Part shown: positions 25,737 to 35,782 of the stretch, piece after piece
Layout of the letters: each line of letters starts with the position of its first letter
Numbering within the stretch: the first letter of the stretch is position 1
From: an uncultured Lachnospiraceae bacterium
Lineage (GTDB): Bacteria; Bacillota; Clostridia; Lachnospirales; Lachnospiraceae
Reading direction: 5' to 3'
DNA: 64,000 nt
Assembly: GCA_900316855.1 (NCBI GenBank)
Contig: ONEK01000005.1
Coordinates: 62,001 to 126,000, forward strand
Notes under the pieces: generated by a model
Database searches by the model: none
Told to the model about the DNA's origin: nothing
The model's input: the letters and a program-made list of their open reading frames with translations, nothing else
Position numbers and translations under genes: made by a program

Positions 25737-27725
25737 ATGAAGCATAAGAAGTTAATCATCATTCTCGTCATTGCGGCAGCTGCCGCGGCGGCCGGCATCG
25801 CCGGGTTCCTGCAATATAAGAAGAAAAAGCAGCAGGAGATGGATATGTCCATGTCTTCCGGACCGGTGATTGAAATGGCGGTCCGGCAGGACATTCAGAA
25901 CAGCTTCACGGTTAACGGCAGGATTGTCAGCGGCGACGAGGAAACCCAGGGCGCGGTGCCGGGTATCGGGGCAGCAGGCTCTTCTGACAGTACCTCCGCT
26001 GAGGCTGCCTCCTCGTCCGCTTCCGCAGGTGACGCCGGAGGCTCCGCGGACAGCACTTCCACCGGTCCGTCTGCCGCGGGCGATGCCTCCTCCGGCAACA
26101 TTGTCGCGCAGGTCTTCGTGAAGGTGGGCGACAAGGTGAAGATGGGAGACCCCCTCTACTCCATCGACATGACAAATGTGAAGGACGACCTGTGGCTGAA
26201 TCAGCAGCGCCTTGCCCTGCAGGAGCGGCAGAACGCCATCGACCAGGCGGCGAAGGCGAGAGCGGTCTCCGACGCGCAGGACGTATCCGGTCAGCAGTAT
26301 GACGACGCGACCCGCACACTGCGGGAAGCCGCGGAGGATACCGACGAATCGCTTCAGGATCAGCTGAAAACGAACGCGGATTATCAGAAGAAGCTTGACG
26401 AGGAGAAGAGGGCGCAGGCCGCCTACGATACGGCCAAAGCCTCCTATGACAGCCTGAAGGTGCAGTCCGACTCGAATCAGGCCGCCATCAACTCCGCGCA
26501 GGCGGACAGTACCGTCCGTGAAGCGGAAGTTGCCCGGATGCTGCGCGAAGCGGGAATTACCGTGAAGGAAGATACGGACGGCAAATCCGTGAGCTCGTAT
26601 GCCGATCTCCTGGATACGGATGAATACAAGGATGCAGTAAAAGCTGCAGCAGAAGCGGAAGAAGCCCTTGCCATTGCACAGGCGGACAACCTGCAGACAA
26701 CGACAGACCTCGCAAACGCACTGACCGCCATGACAGATGCCAAAACAGCCCTCGATACGGCGACGTCGGAGCGCGAGGCGCTCGAGAAGCAGCTCGAGAC
26801 GGACAGGGACAACACGAAGACGAACGTCCGCAATCTCGAGAAGGCAGGATCGGATACCCGCACCGGCAACCGGGACAAGAATACCGCGGAGGCGGATGCC
26901 AATACGGCACTGCAGACCCAGGTCGTCGCAGGCGAGCAGAGTACGCTCGAGATGCGCGACGCCATCCGCAAGGCACAGGCACAGCTTGAGAAGGGCACGA
27001 TCTGCGCCGGGATGAACGGCACGGTGACGGAGGTGAACATCGCTCCGGGCCGTTCACTTTCCGATGCGGATGCGGTCGTCATCAGCAACCTGGATGATCT
27101 TAAGGCGATCGTCGATGTGGATGAAGCGCATATTGCCGATATCAGCGTAGGACAGAAGGTCTACCTCACGACCGATTCCACGGAAAGCGAACCGGTAACC
27201 GGAACGGTGACGTTCTGCGCGGCGACACCGACAGAGGTCAGCGAATCGTCCGGCTCGGGGAGCAGCTCGTCCGGAACCGCGTCAACCCTTGTCAATACCA
27301 AGAAGAAGGTATACTACCGCGTGGAGGTGGCCATCACCTCCGACCAGTCGCGGCTGCGCGTCGGCATGAACGCGAAGATGGACTTCGTCCTCTCTGAGGC
27401 GAAGGATGTCATTGCTGTTCCCGCAGATACGATCATGACGGATGACAAGGGCAACTCGTTCGTCCGCGTGCTCGATCCGGATGCGGCAGCGGATGCCGGG
27501 GCAGCAGGGGAAGGGAGCACGGACGGAACGGAAGCCCCGGACTACCGCGAAATCAAGGTGACGACCGGCGCCACCGACGGCAATATGGTGGAGATTACCT
27601 CCGGCAACATCAATGAGGGCGACTCCCTCGAGGGAACCGGCATGAGCACGGACGGGTCCGGAATGGACGGCTCCATGGCCGACGGAGGCGACGCCTCCCT
27701 GCTGGAGGGCATCTACAGTGAGTAA
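25737..27725 (+). CDS. efflux periplasmic-adaptor-type protein (MacA/HlyD-like)
   Basis: 662 residues. One N-terminal membrane helix (KLIIILVIAAAAAAAGIAG), then the split lipoyl/beta-barrel domains typical of adaptors: the first half ~45-150 with a low-complexity Ser/Ala/Gly insert (~80-115), a long alpha-hairpin coiled coil (~150-400), and the returning half (GTICAGMNGTVTEVNIAPG...). It is longer than Gram-negative MacA because of Ser/Gly inserts. It overlaps the ATPase start by eight bases, so translation is coupled. Likely function: export of peptides or antibiotics with the MacB-like pair. Confidence 0.85.
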   Translation: MKHKKLIIILVIAAAAAAAGIAGFLQYKKKKQQEMDMSMSSGPVIEMAVRQDIQNSFTVNGRIVSGDEETQGAVPGIGAAGSSDSTSAEAASSSASAGDAGGSADSTSTGPSAAGDASSGNIVAQVFVKVGDKVKMGDPLYSIDMTNVKDDLWLNQQRLALQERQNAIDQAAKARAVSDAQDVSGQQYDDATRTLREAAEDTDESLQDQLKTNADYQKKLDEEKRAQAAYDTAKASYDSLKVQSDSNQAAINSAQADSTVREAEVARMLREAGITVKEDTDGKSVSSYADLLDTDEYKDAVKAAAEAEEALAIAQADNLQTTTDLANALTAMTDAKTALDTATSEREALEKQLETDRDNTKTNVRNLEKAGSDTRTGNRDKNTAEADANTALQTQVVAGEQSTLEMRDAIRKAQAQLEKGTICAGMNGTVTEVNIAPGRSLSDADAVVISNLDDLKAIVDVDEAHIADISVGQKVYLTTDSTESEPVTGTVTFCAATPTEVSESSGSGSSSSGTASTLVNTKKKVYYRVEVAITSDQSRLRVGMNAKMDFVLSEAKDVIAVPADTIMTDDKGNSFVRVLDPDAAADAGAAGEGSTDGTEAPDYREIKVTTGATDGNMVEITSGNINEGDSLEGTGMSTDGSGMDGSMADGGDASLLEGIYSE

Positions 27726-28452
27726 CGAAGAAGCGACAGAGAGCGCAGCGGACGATTCCGTTGTTATCCGGCTCGAAAATATCGTGAAGAAATACTATAT
27801 CGGCTCGGAGAATGAGCTGGAGGTTCTGCACGGCGTCTCCCTCGAGATCCGCGAGGGGGAGATGACGTCCATCGTCGGGGAGTCCGGCTCGGGCAAATCG
27901 ACGCTCATGAACATCATCGGTCTCCTCGACAAGCCGACGAGCGGGAACTATTCGCTTCTGGGGACAAACGTGGAGACCATGCGTGACCACGCACGCTCGA
28001 AGATCCGCGGGCGCAGGATCGGCTTTGTGTTTCAGAACTACAACCTGATCCCCCGGATGAGCGCCCTCGATAATGTCGAGGTTCCCATGATGTATGCCCA
28101 TGTGCCGCCTGCGCAGCGCAGGGACCGGGCGGAGCACCTGCTGGAGATGGTCGGCATGGCCGACCGTATGACCCACCGGCCGGACGAGCTCTCGGGCGGA
28201 CAGAAGCAGAGAGTTGCGATTGCGCGCGCCATGGCGAATGACCCGGCACTCATCCTCTGCGATGAGCCGACGGGTGCCCTGGACCGGGAGACGAGCGAGG
28301 AGGTCATTCAGATCTTCCACAACCTGCATGAGCAGGGCAAGACACTCCTTGTCATTACGCATTCCGAGCACGTGGCGGAGGAGACAAGCCGCATTCTGAC
28401 TCTCATGGACGGCCGGATTACCGGAGAGAGGAGCGGCGCCTATGCTGGCTGA
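27718..28452 (+). CDS. ABC transporter ATP-binding protein, MacB/LolD type
   Basis: 244 residues. Walker [16 protein letters not shown], signature [16 protein letters not shown], Walker [13 protein letters not shown], switch His [13 protein letters not shown]. The GTG start lies inside the adaptor's last codons, and the stop overlaps the permease start by 11 bases. It powers the mechanotransmission-type permease encoded next. Confidence 0.93.
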   Translation: MSNEEATESAADDSVVIRLENIVKKYYIGSENELEVLHGVSLEIREGEMTSIVGESGSGKSTLMNIIGLLDKPTSGNYSLLGTNVETMRDHARSKIRGRRIGFVFQNYNLIPRMSALDNVEVPMMYAHVPPAQRRDRAEHLLEMVGMADRMTHRPDELSGGQKQRVAIARAMANDPALILCDEPTGALDRETSEEVIQIFHNLHEQGKTLLVITHSEHVAEETSRILTLMDGRITGERSGAYAG

Positions 28453-29770
28453 AAATCTGAAGCTTGCCTGGCATTCCCTCCTGGCGAACAAGCTGCGCAC
28501 GTTTCTTACCATGCTGGGCATCATCATCGGCATTGCGTCCGTCATCTCCATCACGACCATCGGCAATTCCACCGTCGAGCAGACGAAGAAGGAATACAGC
28601 CAGATGGGAACGAACGTTATCAACTTCTATGTCTACAGCAACGACATGGACATCGCGCCCGGGGAAGAAGCAGCGGCGGATACAGGCGAAAGCTCGCAGA
28701 AGGCACAGTTCACGAAGCAGATGATGACCCAGATGGTCAACAAATTCGGCGGCAGGCTGGACTGCATCATGATGCAGATCTGGCTCTCCAGCACGAAGGT
28801 TGTCACCGCGAACGCGCCGGAGGATACCTATGCCAACGTCAGCGTGACCGGCGTGAACAACGGGTATTTTGCCCTGCCGACCAATAACTTCCAGTTCCTT
28901 GCGGGCGGTCCGTTCGAGAAAGATCAGATGGGTGAGGATTCCACGAGCTGCATCGTCTCGGATAAGCTGGTCGACAACCTCTTCGGCGGCGATTATGAAG
29001 GCGCGATCGGCCAGGACGTGGAGTTCGAGTTTTCCGATCAGGACCTTGGCGGAGAGGATACGGGGAAGAAGACCTACATTTACCAGATCGCGGGGGTGTA
29101 CCAGTATCAGTTCGGGGGACAGGACCTGCAGAATGCGGCAGACCTGAAAAACGTCATGACCGACCTTTACGTCCCCTACCTGAACGCGCAGGCAATGACC
29201 CAGTACCAGGACCAGAAGCTTGTCAACTACTTCTCCGTAAACGCAAAGCCAGGCGAGGATGTTTTCCAGCTGACAGATGAAATGCAGCAGTTCCTGCAGT
29301 CCCTCCAGCCGGAAGAGACGCACGCGGAGGTTTACGCCGACAACAACGCGAGCTACATTGAACAGGCGGAAGCCTCCGTGAAGCAGAAAAATCTCCAGTC
29401 CGCTCTGCTGGGCGCCATTGCGCTTCTCGTCGGCGGCATCGGCGTCATGAACATCATGACGGTGACGATTGTGGAGCGCACGAGAGAAATCGGCACCAGG
29501 AAGGCGCTGGGCGCCCTGAACTCCGACATCCGCTGGCAGTTCATCACGGAAGCGGTTCTTATCTGTCTCATTGGCGGCGCGATCGGCATCATCACCGGGA
29601 TTTCCATCGGCGTTGTCGCCTGCCGCATGCAGATGATTGATCCGGTCATCTCCGTCCGGCAGATCGTGATTTTCTTCCTGATCTCATTGGCAATCGGTGT
29701 ATTCTTTGGTTACTACCCGGCGGCGAAGGCAGCCAGGATGAACCCGATTGACGCCCTGCGGTATGAATGA
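28442..29770 (+). CDS. ABC transporter permease, MacB/FtsX type
   Basis: 442 residues. N-terminal helix with RTFLTMLGIIIGIASVISI, a ~240-residue extracellular domain (~45-290), and three C-terminal helices starting at LLGAIALLVGGIGVMNIMTV, including RTREIGTRKALGA, all hallmarks of MacB/FtsX permeases. It ends the adaptor-ATPase-permease operon and converges on the UmuC-like gene. Confidence 0.92.
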   Translation: MLAENLKLAWHSLLANKLRTFLTMLGIIIGIASVISITTIGNSTVEQTKKEYSQMGTNVINFYVYSNDMDIAPGEEAAADTGESSQKAQFTKQMMTQMVNKFGGRLDCIMMQIWLSSTKVVTANAPEDTYANVSVTGVNNGYFALPTNNFQFLAGGPFEKDQMGEDSTSCIVSDKLVDNLFGGDYEGAIGQDVEFEFSDQDLGGEDTGKKTYIYQIAGVYQYQFGGQDLQNAADLKNVMTDLYVPYLNAQAMTQYQDQKLVNYFSVNAKPGEDVFQLTDEMQQFLQSLQPEETHAEVYADNNASYIEQAEASVKQKNLQSALLGAIALLVGGIGVMNIMTVTIVERTREIGTRKALGALNSDIRWQFITEAVLICLIGGAIGIITGISIGVVACRMQMIDPVISVRQIVIFFLISLAIGVFFGYYPAAKAARMNPIDALRYE

Positions 29771-29815
29771 ATACCGCGCGGAGCAGGACCGGCCGGGCGG
29801 CCCTGCACTGACCGG

Positions 29816-31426
29816 TCAGGCCCTGTGTCCGCCGATCTGTTCGTTGCGCTGCCTGCCGGTTGCACCCTCCTCATAGCTGATGCCGCGCACGATGGCGTTG
29901 TTCCCGAACTTCTTCCGGATGCTGAGCATGGATTCCTGGAGACGTTTCTCCCGATCGAGCTGCTCCTTCACCGCTTTCTCCTGACGGCGCTTCGCCTCGT
30001 AATCGGTGAAGAGGTCCAGCTGCTCATACGCATCCTGCCCGCTCTGCTTTCTGCGGCTTTCCTCCTCCGTCAGGACATGTGCTGCCGTGATGACAACGCG
30101 CCGGATCGTCAGGTTCTTTTTTACCACGGAATCGTAGATACTGACCGCAGCCTGCTCGATCTGCTTCATGGAGCTGCAGGCAAACGGCAGGTTACAGGAG
30201 CCGTGCGCGGGTTTGGGAGTCAGCCTTCCGTAGTAATCCGTCGTGACAGGACCCTGATAAGCCTGCGCAGGGCCTTGCGGCTTTCCGGATGTCCGCACCG
30301 CCCCGCTTCCGCTCGCCGCTCCTGCAGCGGATGTTTCCCCGCCGGCTGCTGACAGGCCTGACTTATCATAGTCGATATGGAGCACAATCTGATCCGTGAC
30401 GAGCCCCTTCTCCACGAGCTGCAGGGAGAGCGCCTCCGCCATTTCACGGACGATGATCTTTCCCTCGCTGAACGAATAGGGCCGGGACAGCACCTGCCCA
30501 GCACCGAGGCTGTTGTCCTTCGGTTTATACCGTTTGATATCCCTGATCGTGCACGGCTCCCAACCCCAGGCGTGGTCGATGAGAAGCTCCGCGTTGACAC
30601 CGAACATTTTGTACAGCAGGTCCTCGTTGTAGAAGTCGTTCGGGCCTCCCAGGGAGCAGCGCGCGACGTCACCCATGGTTTCGAGGCCGACCTCATTCAG
30701 CCGCTTTGCAATGCCGCGTCCAACCCGCCAGAAATCCCGGACAGGCTTGTGATCCCACAGCTGCCTGCGATAGGACCGCTCATCGAGCTCGGCAATGCGC
30801 ACCCCGTCCTCATCGGCAGGGATATGTTTCGCCACGATGTCCATGGCGACCTTGCACAGGTACAGATTCGTCCCGATTCCCGCTGTTGCCGTAATGCCGG
30901 TCTCGTGCAGAACCTCGCGGATCATCCTGCGCGCGAGGTCATGTGCGCTGAGTCCGTAGGTTTCGAGATACCCTGTCACATCCATGAACACCTCATCCAC
31001 CGAATAGACATGAATATCCTCCGGCGCGATATAGCGCAGATAGATGCCGACAATCTGTGTGCTGATCTGTATGTACCGGGACATCTGCGGCGTTGCAGCG
31101 ATGAAGTCGAGCTTCAGGGAGGGGTCCGCCGCAAGCTCGGTGCTGCTGACCGAACCGCCGGTGAAGTCGTGCCGGATCCGGGACCGCCGCAGGGCGTTGA
31201 TTTCCCGGACCTTCTCATTGACTTCGAAGAGGCGGCACCTGCCTGGGATTCCGTACTGCTTCAGTGCGGGTGAGACTGCAAGGCAGATCGTCTTCTCAGT
31301 ACGGCTCGTATCCGCGACGACGAGGTTTGTCGTCAGCGGATCCAGTCCGCGCTGCGCACATTCCACCGAGGCGTAAAAGGATTTGAGATCGATTGCGATA
31401 TAGGTTTTGTTCTGACTGACGGACAT
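29816..31426 (-). CDS. Y-family DNA polymerase, UmuC type
   Basis: 536 residues. IAIDLKSFYASVEC carries the first catalytic Asp and VYSVDEVFMDVT the SVDE motif; GIGTNLYLCKVAMDIVAK and the HhH region (RVGRGIAKRLNEVGLETMGDVAR) follow. A Gly/Ala/Ser-rich linker (~365-400) interrupts the little-finger region, and the C-terminus is a charged coiled coil ending in MLSIRKKFGNNAIVRG, typical of UvrX/UmuC-like proteins of Firmicutes. Error-prone lesion bypass is the established role. No YolD partner adjoins it; a YolD-like gene lies 4.5 kb away. Confidence 0.9.
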   Translation of the reverse strand: MSVSQNKTYIAIDLKSFYASVECAQRGLDPLTTNLVVADTSRTEKTICLAVSPALKQYGIPGRCRLFEVNEKVREINALRRSRIRHDFTGGSVSSTELAADPSLKLDFIAATPQMSRYIQISTQIVGIYLRYIAPEDIHVYSVDEVFMDVTGYLETYGLSAHDLARRMIREVLHETGITATAGIGTNLYLCKVAMDIVAKHIPADEDGVRIAELDERSYRRQLWDHKPVRDFWRVGRGIAKRLNEVGLETMGDVARCSLGGPNDFYNEDLLYKMFGVNAELLIDHAWGWEPCTIRDIKRYKPKDNSLGAGQVLSRPYSFSEGKIIVREMAEALSLQLVEKGLVTDQIVLHIDYDKSGLSAAGGETSAAGAASGSGAVRTSGKPQGPAQAYQGPVTTDYYGRLTPKPAHGSCNLPFACSSMKQIEQAAVSIYDSVVKKNLTIRRVVITAAHVLTEEESRRKQSGQDAYEQLDLFTDYEAKRRQEKAVKEQLDREKRLQESMLSIRKKFGNNAIVRGISYEEGATGRQRNEQIGGHRA

Positions 31427-31466
31427 GGGCAGCTTTACCGTGAGAGCAGAAATGTCTGCGACAGGT

Positions 31467-32504
31467 TCAAATGAGCAGCGGGACGGGATCGCCCACGGTG
31501 CGGACGCTGTCCCGCTCGATGAGCCTTCCGGGAAGGATGCTCCTGCCCGCGTGAAACGCGGGATCCTGAAGCTTCTGATACAGGAGCGAGATGGCCTGCT
31601 GCGCCATGCCTGGAAGGCTCACTTCCCAGGTGGTCACCTGTGTCATGATGCCCGGCAGCGGGGCGTAATTGTCAAATCCGGCAACGGAGACATCGTCCGG
31701 CACCCGGAGTCCGCGGAGCCCCAGCGCGCGGATGAGCAGGTCCGCCGACGCGTCGCAGTTACAGAAAAACGCCGTCGGCAGATTGTCCGGAAAGGCAACG
31801 TCCTCCGGCCGGAAGGAAATTCCGTCCGGTGCACGGTCGTTTACGACAAGTGCGGGGTCCAGTGCGATCCCGTGGTGCATGAGCGCCTTGTAATAGCCGA
31901 AATACCTGTCGTCGATGCTCTCTGTCTGAAGAAGCGTGCCGAAGTAGCCGATTCTCCGGTGCCCGTGCCTCAGAAGATAGGAAGTCATTTCCATGCCTCC
32001 CTCGAGATTGTCCGAGATCAGGGAATCCCCCTCGCCGTCCGGCCATTCCGTGTCAAGGAACAGATACGGCAGGTTCAGCTTCCCGGACAGCATCCGCTTA
32101 TAAGCCGGGTGGAACGCGCCCATGATGATTGCGCCGTCCGTGCGGCCCGGAGCACCCATCGGAGGCAGCAGGCAGCTCTGCTCCATGTCCGGTTCCACGA
32201 CTTCCAGGTACAGATTGCCGTGCCTGGGCCTGGCGGCCCTTGAGAGCTCCTGGTACAGCATCCAGTAAAATGACTGCTCCTGATCCAGAAACCTTGCGGG
32301 AACGAATACCCGGATCCGGGTAAAGCTGTCATCCCTCCTGCCGGCGTGTACGGTCTGCTGGTAGCCCTCACTCTGTGCAAGGTCCAGAACCTTCTGCCGG
32401 AGGGAAGCACTGACTCCCTTCTGGCCCTTCAGCGCCTTGGAAACCGCCGCCGGGCTGATTCCAAGCTGGTCCGCTATGGTCTGCATGGTGACCCTGTTGC
32501 CCAT
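31467..32504 (-). CDS. LacI-family transcriptional regulator (third of a tandem trio)
   Basis: 345 residues. N-terminal LacI HTH TMQTIADQLGISPAAVSKALKGQKGVS (residues 6-32) and hinge, then a periplasmic-binding-protein-like sensor domain. IVEPD-like and SFYWMLYQEL segments closely resemble the neighbouring regulator, so the two are paralogues. It begins eight bases after that gene's stop. Likely glycan-responsive repressor of the GH5-containing operon or of importers elsewhere; the ligand is unknown. Confidence 0.9.
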   Translation of the reverse strand: MGNRVTMQTIADQLGISPAAVSKALKGQKGVSASLRQKVLDLAQSEGYQQTVHAGRRDDSFTRIRVFVPARFLDQEQSFYWMLYQELSRAARPRHGNLYLEVVEPDMEQSCLLPPMGAPGRTDGAIIMGAFHPAYKRMLSGKLNLPYLFLDTEWPDGEGDSLISDNLEGGMEMTSYLLRHGHRRIGYFGTLLQTESIDDRYFGYYKALMHHGIALDPALVVNDRAPDGISFRPEDVAFPDNLPTAFFCNCDASADLLIRALGLRGLRVPDDVSVAGFDNYAPLPGIMTQVTTWEVSLPGMAQQAISLLYQKLQDPAFHAGRSILPGRLIERDSVRTVGDPVPLLI

Positions 32505-32512
32505 AGATCTTA

Positions 32513-33526
32513 CTACTCCTTACCGGCTGTACCGGTGCCGCTCAGGTCCCGCACCGAGCTCCGCTCGATCATCGGACAGTCGACCTGCAGGAGCTGTCCC
32601 GGAGTCCACTGTCCCCGGACGCCCCTGTCAGCCAGCTGCACGGCAAGCTCTGCCATCCTCTTCATGTCGACATGGCACGTCGTCAGTGTGTGGTTGAAAA
32701 TATCGTCTGCCAGGTAGTCATCGTAGCCCACGAGGGAAAGATCCTCCGGAATCCGGATTCCCCTTCGGGATAAAACACGGGTAAGTCTTACTGCCGCCAG
32801 ATCATTATAGCAGGCGAAGGCGTCCGGAAGCCTGGCCGGCAGGTGCGCTTCCAGCGCGGGATCCTGGTCATTGATGACCCACTCCGGAATGATGGCAAGC
32901 CCTGCGTCCTCCATGGCTGCCCGGTATCCGAAATACCGGTCGAGGATGTTGTCGTTTTCCGTGAGATCCCCGGCAAAGCCGATTTTCCGGAACCCGTGGT
33001 CAATCAGGCACTGTGTCATGCGGTACATGCCGGTGTAATTGCCCGAGAGTACCGCACAGCAGTCAAGGTCCGGATCCCGGGAGTCCAGAAGGACAACGGG
33101 AATCTGTGCTGACCGGGTCAGGAATGTCAGGTATTCCGGTGACATTGCACCGATGACGATGAGAGCATTATTATCCCCTGATTCCAGTGCGGCCGGCAGA
33201 TGCAGGCCCTGCTCCGCCTCCGGCTCCACAATTTCCAGCATGGAGATTCCCTGCACCGGGAAGAGTGCACGGACGAGCTCCTGATACATGGACCAGTAGA
33301 AGGACTTTCCGACCGCCATGTAGCGCGCGGCGACGATCACGCCGACGGAGAGCGTCACACTGCCCGCCGCCTGGGCAGTCGTCTGATAGCCAAGCTTCCA
33401 GGCGGTCTGCAGGATGCGGCTCCGCATCTGCTCGCTGACACCTCCCCTTCCGGAGAGAGCGTTCGACACCGTCACCGTGCTGGTATGAAGTTCCTCCGCG
33501 ATGGTTTTCTGCGTGACTCTTTTCAC
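32513..33526 (-). CDS. LacI-family transcriptional regulator (second of the trio)
   Basis: 337 residues. HTH VTQKTIAEELHTSTVTVSNALSGRGGVSE at the N-terminus and a sugar-binding-type C-terminal domain (LSLVGYDDYLADDIFNHTLTTCHVDMKRMAELAVQL). It shares SFYWSMYQELVRA and EIVEPEAEQGL with the 31467 gene, suggesting tandem duplication. Start overlaps the preceding regulator's stop by four bases (ATGA). Confidence 0.9.
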   Translation of the reverse strand: MKRVTQKTIAEELHTSTVTVSNALSGRGGVSEQMRSRILQTAWKLGYQTTAQAAGSVTLSVGVIVAARYMAVGKSFYWSMYQELVRALFPVQGISMLEIVEPEAEQGLHLPAALESGDNNALIVIGAMSPEYLTFLTRSAQIPVVLLDSRDPDLDCCAVLSGNYTGMYRMTQCLIDHGFRKIGFAGDLTENDNILDRYFGYRAAMEDAGLAIIPEWVINDQDPALEAHLPARLPDAFACYNDLAAVRLTRVLSRRGIRIPEDLSLVGYDDYLADDIFNHTLTTCHVDMKRMAELAVQLADRGVRGQWTPGQLLQVDCPMIERSSVRDLSGTGTAGKE

Positions 33527-34644
33527 TCAATCACTCCCTGAAACAGTTCCACCGCCTTCGGAAGGCGGCCGGTGGACTTCAGCTCCTTAAGAAGCTCCAG
33601 CGTTCTGTCTGCGATCTGCTGATCCGGAAAATGAAGGCGGAAGGCTTTTTTCAGGTATATCCGCTCACCGCCCGCAGCGTCCTCAAGAACCAGACTGCTT
33701 TCTGGCTGCAGGGATTCCAGGCTGTGCATCCGTGCGTCCTGAAGGTACGCATCGTGTCCAAGAATCCATCCCTGCACCGCCTCCGGAAGGAGACCCGGTT
33801 TCGCCGTGATATTAGGAAACGGAGTCTTTTGAAACGCCTGAATCTGATTCTGGTCATTGATCAGCGCTGTCTGCCCCGGCAGTAAATGGTGCCACAGCGT
33901 GCGCTCATATCCAAGCCTGGTATCGCGAATCCGGCAGCGGGGCTCAAGGGGGTTCCTGTCCCCGGACGGGATCCCGCAGGCAACGCTCTGTGCTCCCTTC
34001 CTAAGCAGCAGCTCCGTCATTCGGGCGCTTTCATGAAAGACGTCATCGCTAAGATAGCAGCCGTCCCTTCCTGCGTCATACCAGCCGATTCCGATCCACG
34101 GAATGCCCATTCTGTCCAGCTTGCCGCGGACCCCGCGCTCCGCAGGATACAGGAGGAGCACGCCAAGCGGCATTTCGCGGACTTCATCCAGCGAGGTAAA
34201 CGGAATAACGGTAAAACCGTTGGATTCCAGTACTCCGGTGATCGTACGTACTGCCGCTTCGGGCATGCTCCAGAGCCTGTCTGTTCCGTCATCGGAGGGC
34301 ATAGGACTCCACACCAGGATCCGGCTGCCCGTCTCGTGGCGCTGTCCCCTGCGGATTCTGCCAAGATCATAGCCCTGCTCCACCGCAAGCTCCCGGACCT
34401 TCGCCGCAACCTCCGGGGAGACGCCGGGCTTTCCCCGGAGCGCATTCGAAACCGTCACGGTGCTGACGCCCAGCTTTGCCGCGATATCGCGCATGCGGAT
34501 TGTTTTCTTTTCCTTCGGGGCAGGTGAATTCTGCCCGGCAGAGTTAATTCTCTTCAATGATATCTTCTTAGCCCCGGAATCCCCGGACTTTCGTCCGCGC
34601 AGTAGACATGGTCCTGTTTCACCTGCACAGCAGGCGTGTATCAT
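33523..34644 (-). CDS. LacI-family transcriptional regulator (first of the trio, divergent)
   Basis: 373 residues as drawn; HTH IRMRDIAAKLGVSTVTVSNALRGKPGVSPE begins only at residue 49, so the true start may be later (Met51, 34494, is too close to the HTH). The sensor domain is weakly conserved (WSMPEAAVRTITGVLESNGFTVIPF) and lacks the clear paralogy seen between the other two. It starts 32 bases after the GH5 stop, giving one GH5-lacI-lacI-lacI operon. Confidence 0.83.
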   Translation of the reverse strand: MIHACCAGETGPCLLRGRKSGDSGAKKISLKRINSAGQNSPAPKEKKTIRMRDIAAKLGVSTVTVSNALRGKPGVSPEVAAKVRELAVEQGYDLGRIRRGQRHETGSRILVWSPMPSDDGTDRLWSMPEAAVRTITGVLESNGFTVIPFTSLDEVREMPLGVLLLYPAERGVRGKLDRMGIPWIGIGWYDAGRDGCYLSDDVFHESARMTELLLRKGAQSVACGIPSGDRNPLEPRCRIRDTRLGYERTLWHHLLPGQTALINDQNQIQAFQKTPFPNITAKPGLLPEAVQGWILGHDAYLQDARMHSLESLQPESSLVLEDAAGGERIYLKKAFRLHFPDQQIADRTLELLKELKSTGRLPKAVELFQGVIE

Positions 34645-34676
34645 AATTCTTTTCCGGACTGCTTCCGGATGTCTTT

Positions 34677-35642
34677 TCAGCGGGCGTTCAGCTCCCGCAT
34701 GAAATCCCGCATCCAGCGGCCGGCGGGCGTCAGATCCTCGTCCTCAAAGCCGCTGAGCACATGGCACTCCGGGACAAGCAGCGCGGACGATTCCTTCCGG
34801 TTTGACAGCGACCAGGCGAAGCAGCTCAGGTTCTCCTTAAGGATGAGCTCCTTCCATTCCCGGGCCGAATTCAGGTCCAGCGGTCCGCTGCCGGAGGCGT
34901 CCGTGATGGAAAATTCCGAGATCATGACAGGAGTGCCGTCACTCCGCGCACGGAGCAGCTTATCCCTGAGTTCCTGCTTGTGCGTGCCGGAATAGAAGTG
35001 CAGGGTGTACATGACGTTATCGGATGCTGTTACGGGGTGGACGGCTACAGCATCCACGTCCTGGGACCACGTCGGGGTGCCGACAAGGATGATGGCATCC
35101 GGCTCGTTCCGGCGGATCACGGGAATCACATCCTCCGCGTAGCTGCGGACGTGCTCCCAGTCGATTCCGTAACCGTTCGGCTCGTTGCAGATTTCATACA
35201 GGACGTTGCCGGCGCCGCTGTACTCCGCCGACACGCGGCCGAAGAAGTCCAGCGCGTCCTCCCGGTACAGGTCCGGATCGTTGTCCTTCAGGATATGCCA
35301 GTCGATGATGACGTACATGCCGAGGTGTCTTGCCGTCACGACACCGGTCCGGATGATCTGCTCGAAGGCAAGAGGATTATCCCCGTCGCAGTAGCCGTCC
35401 TCCGCTGTGTACATGGCAAGGCGGATGGCATTGACGCCCCATTCATCGCGCAGGAACCGGAACGTAGCCTCGTTGACATATTCCGGATACCACTGCAGCC
35501 CGTGGGTGGAGATGCCGTGCAGCCTGTAAGGCTGTCCCGACGCGTCGATCAGGTCCACGCCGCTGACGTCAAGACACCCGTGCATGTCGAACGGAGAACC
35601 CTTTTCCGGCTTCACTCCCTGAATGGATATATCCTGCTGCAT
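34677..35642 (-). CDS. GH5 glycosidase (endoglucanase/mannanase-like), cytoplasmic
   Basis: 321 residues. TIM-barrel with the GH5 pattern: GISTHGLQWYPEYVN, RLAMYT, VIIDWHIL, acid/base Glu154 in YEICNEPNG, LHFYSGTHK, nucleophile Glu243 in MISEFSI, and CFAWSLSNR. The layout is closest to the GH5_2-like cellulase branch; beta-1,4-glucan or glucomannan oligosaccharides are likely substrates. No signal peptide, so it would act on imported oligosaccharides. GGAG lies ten bases before ATG. Confidence 0.88.
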   Translation of the reverse strand: MQQDISIQGVKPEKGSPFDMHGCLDVSGVDLIDASGQPYRLHGISTHGLQWYPEYVNEATFRFLRDEWGVNAIRLAMYTAEDGYCDGDNPLAFEQIIRTGVVTARHLGMYVIIDWHILKDNDPDLYREDALDFFGRVSAEYSGAGNVLYEICNEPNGYGIDWEHVRSYAEDVIPVIRRNEPDAIILVGTPTWSQDVDAVAVHPVTASDNVMYTLHFYSGTHKQELRDKLLRARSDGTPVMISEFSITDASGSGPLDLNSAREWKELILKENLSCFAWSLSNRKESSALLVPECHVLSGFEDEDLTPAGRWMRDFMRELNAR

Positions 35643-35782
35643 CTGTTTCTGCTCCGTGAAAAATTTTTTTCAAAAAGGGCGGGAGCAGTCCTTCTGTTCC
35701 CGTCACCTGTATTTAAGTATACAACGATTCATGCATCAAAAGTATTCGCCGGTGCTGTAAAATGATAACCATCCTAACCTTA

